A DNA stretch of 6,392 bases from CAUPWF01 sp964369425 (GTDB lineage Bacteria > Bacillota > Clostridia > Lachnospirales > Lachnospiraceae), in contig CAYJGW010000094.1 in assembly GCA_964369425.1 (NCBI GenBank), positions 1-6,392 of the forward strand. Reading direction: 5' to 3'. How positions within the stretch are numbered: position 1 is the first letter of the stretch; every line of letters starts with the position of its first letter. The notes beneath the pieces are model-generated. The model was not told where the DNA came from, made no database searches, and saw only the letters and a list, made by a program, of their open reading frames with translations. Made by a program: the position numbers and the translations under genes. Shown piece after piece: positions 5,691 through 6,392 of this stretch.

Positions 5691-6392
5691 TTACCGATAC
5701 ATAAACACTCCATAAAATGCTGGTTTTTCTTTCCCATCATTAAAACCTTGCAATATAATTCTGCGTTCATCACTTGTCTTATTGATGGAAAATGATTCTT
5801 TATATGATAATTCCGATACAAAGTATATCTCCATGCGACATAATCGATCTAGGTTCACTTCGTCATCTGCTAATGCGTCATAACAAAGTTCACCATATCT
5901 ATTATTATTCATATGTCCTAGTTTATCAATATAACTCCTTCTCACTTGGCTCTTTTCAACTAACACAAACTCCAACTTCTCTTTAAAGGTCGGACTTGCC
6001 TCCACCGAAGTCTCGTCTGTAATCTCCATTAGTTCAAAAGGTAACTCTTTTCCTCTAAAAATGCTTCTAGTTTCCAGATTCATCAATGTAGAAAATGTAC
6101 TGCATTCAAATAATAATTCTCCCTCTTCCGTTGAGACACTTACCTCTCTTCGAAAGAAAATCCCTTTTCTCTTTGAATACCACGTCTTACCTATTACCTT
6201 TTTAGTTCCATACATAATCGGTCTTTTGATGTCTGCTATAAGCGATAGTATGACCCATGAGATACCTTGTCCAATCAATTTCTCAAAACCAACATCATAC
6301 TTAACGAGATGCTTCTCAATTACAGTATTCACAATGCACTGATACCCCATTGGTGTTAAGTATCCGTTAGTTGCAAAGTGCGTAAAATCTAT
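5691..6392 (-). CDS. Acyl-ACP thioesterase (FatA-like double hotdog), N-terminus beyond the window
   Basis: This enzyme would release free fatty acid (or another acyl group) from acyl carrier protein in the cytoplasm. The frame has no stop back to the window edge: fourteen codons reading IDFTHFATNGYLTP precede the first internal ATG at 6350 and look like family sequence, so the true start lies outside. Visible are 233 residues. The first hotdog half includes the central helix and the IGQGISWVILSLIADIKRP strand region (about 40-58), as in bacterial FatA/FatB-like enzymes. The second half carries the catalytic-region motif SYIDKLGHMNNNRY (about 153-166; D156, H160, N162, N163) and EIYFVSELSYKES (about 188-200). 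The N-x-H pair of plant-type FatB enzymes reads L-x-H here. Assuming the usual bacterial length of about 240-250 aa, few residues are missing. lrgA follows after 34 bp, suggesting an operon. Confidence 0.88.
   Translation of the reverse strand: MDFTHFATNGYLTPMGYQCIVNTVIEKHLVKYDVGFEKLIGQGISWVILSLIADIKRPIMYGTKKVIGKTWYSKRKGIFFRREVSVSTEEGELLFECSTFSTLMNLETRSIFRGKELPFELMEITDETSVEASPTFKEKLEFVLVEKSQVRRSYIDKLGHMNNNRYGELCYDALADDEVNLDRLCRMEIYFVSELSYKESFSINKTSDERRIILQGFNDGKEKPAFYGVFMYR

Noticed and set aside
6061..6342. Plus-strand open frame of 93 codons
   Set aside because: It is antisense to the thioesterase reading frame, with no initiation signal and no family resemblance.

Overview
The window is AT-rich DNA with Gram-positive signals: strong GGAGG-type ribosome binding sites, TTGACA/TATAAT-type promoters and intrinsic terminators. 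The protein families fit a low-GC Firmicute, most likely a Clostridia/Lachnospiraceae-type anaerobe. That placement is inferred from family content and base composition; no rRNA or other marker gene is present. All seven genes are on the minus strand, so transcription runs from high to low coordinates. No tRNA, rRNA, CRISPR array or insertion sequence was seen.

In transcription order, the right half (6392 to 3245) looks like one operon. It holds an acyl-ACP thioesterase (its N-terminus lies beyond the window), lrgA, lrgB overlapping lrgA by 10 bp, and a MATE multidrug exporter 16 bp after lrgB. No terminator was seen inside it. The middle (3244 to 1103) is a regulated efflux cassette. A TetR-family repressor gene follows a promoter that carries two palindromic operators. 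After it come an intrinsic hairpin, a third operator-like dyad and a MefA-like MFS exporter gene, closed by a strong 14-bp-stem terminator. The left end (889 to 1) is a separately promoted Rpn/PD-(D/E)XK nuclease-family gene ('transposase' type) that runs off the window with its C-terminus incomplete.

The most likely logic is that the TetR protein represses itself and the MFS pump through ACATACC-type half-sites, and that a ligand (probably a pump substrate) relieves this. There is no visible terminator between the MATE gene and the tetR promoter, so transcription of the first operon could also feed the efflux cassette. The link between a fatty-acyl thioesterase, LrgAB and a MATE pump is the least conventional part. 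I see no clearly new defence or mobile system. The points worth following are the operator layout, the terminator that overlaps the tetR stop codon, the doubled start of the MFS gene, and the slippage-prone microrepeat in the nuclease gene.
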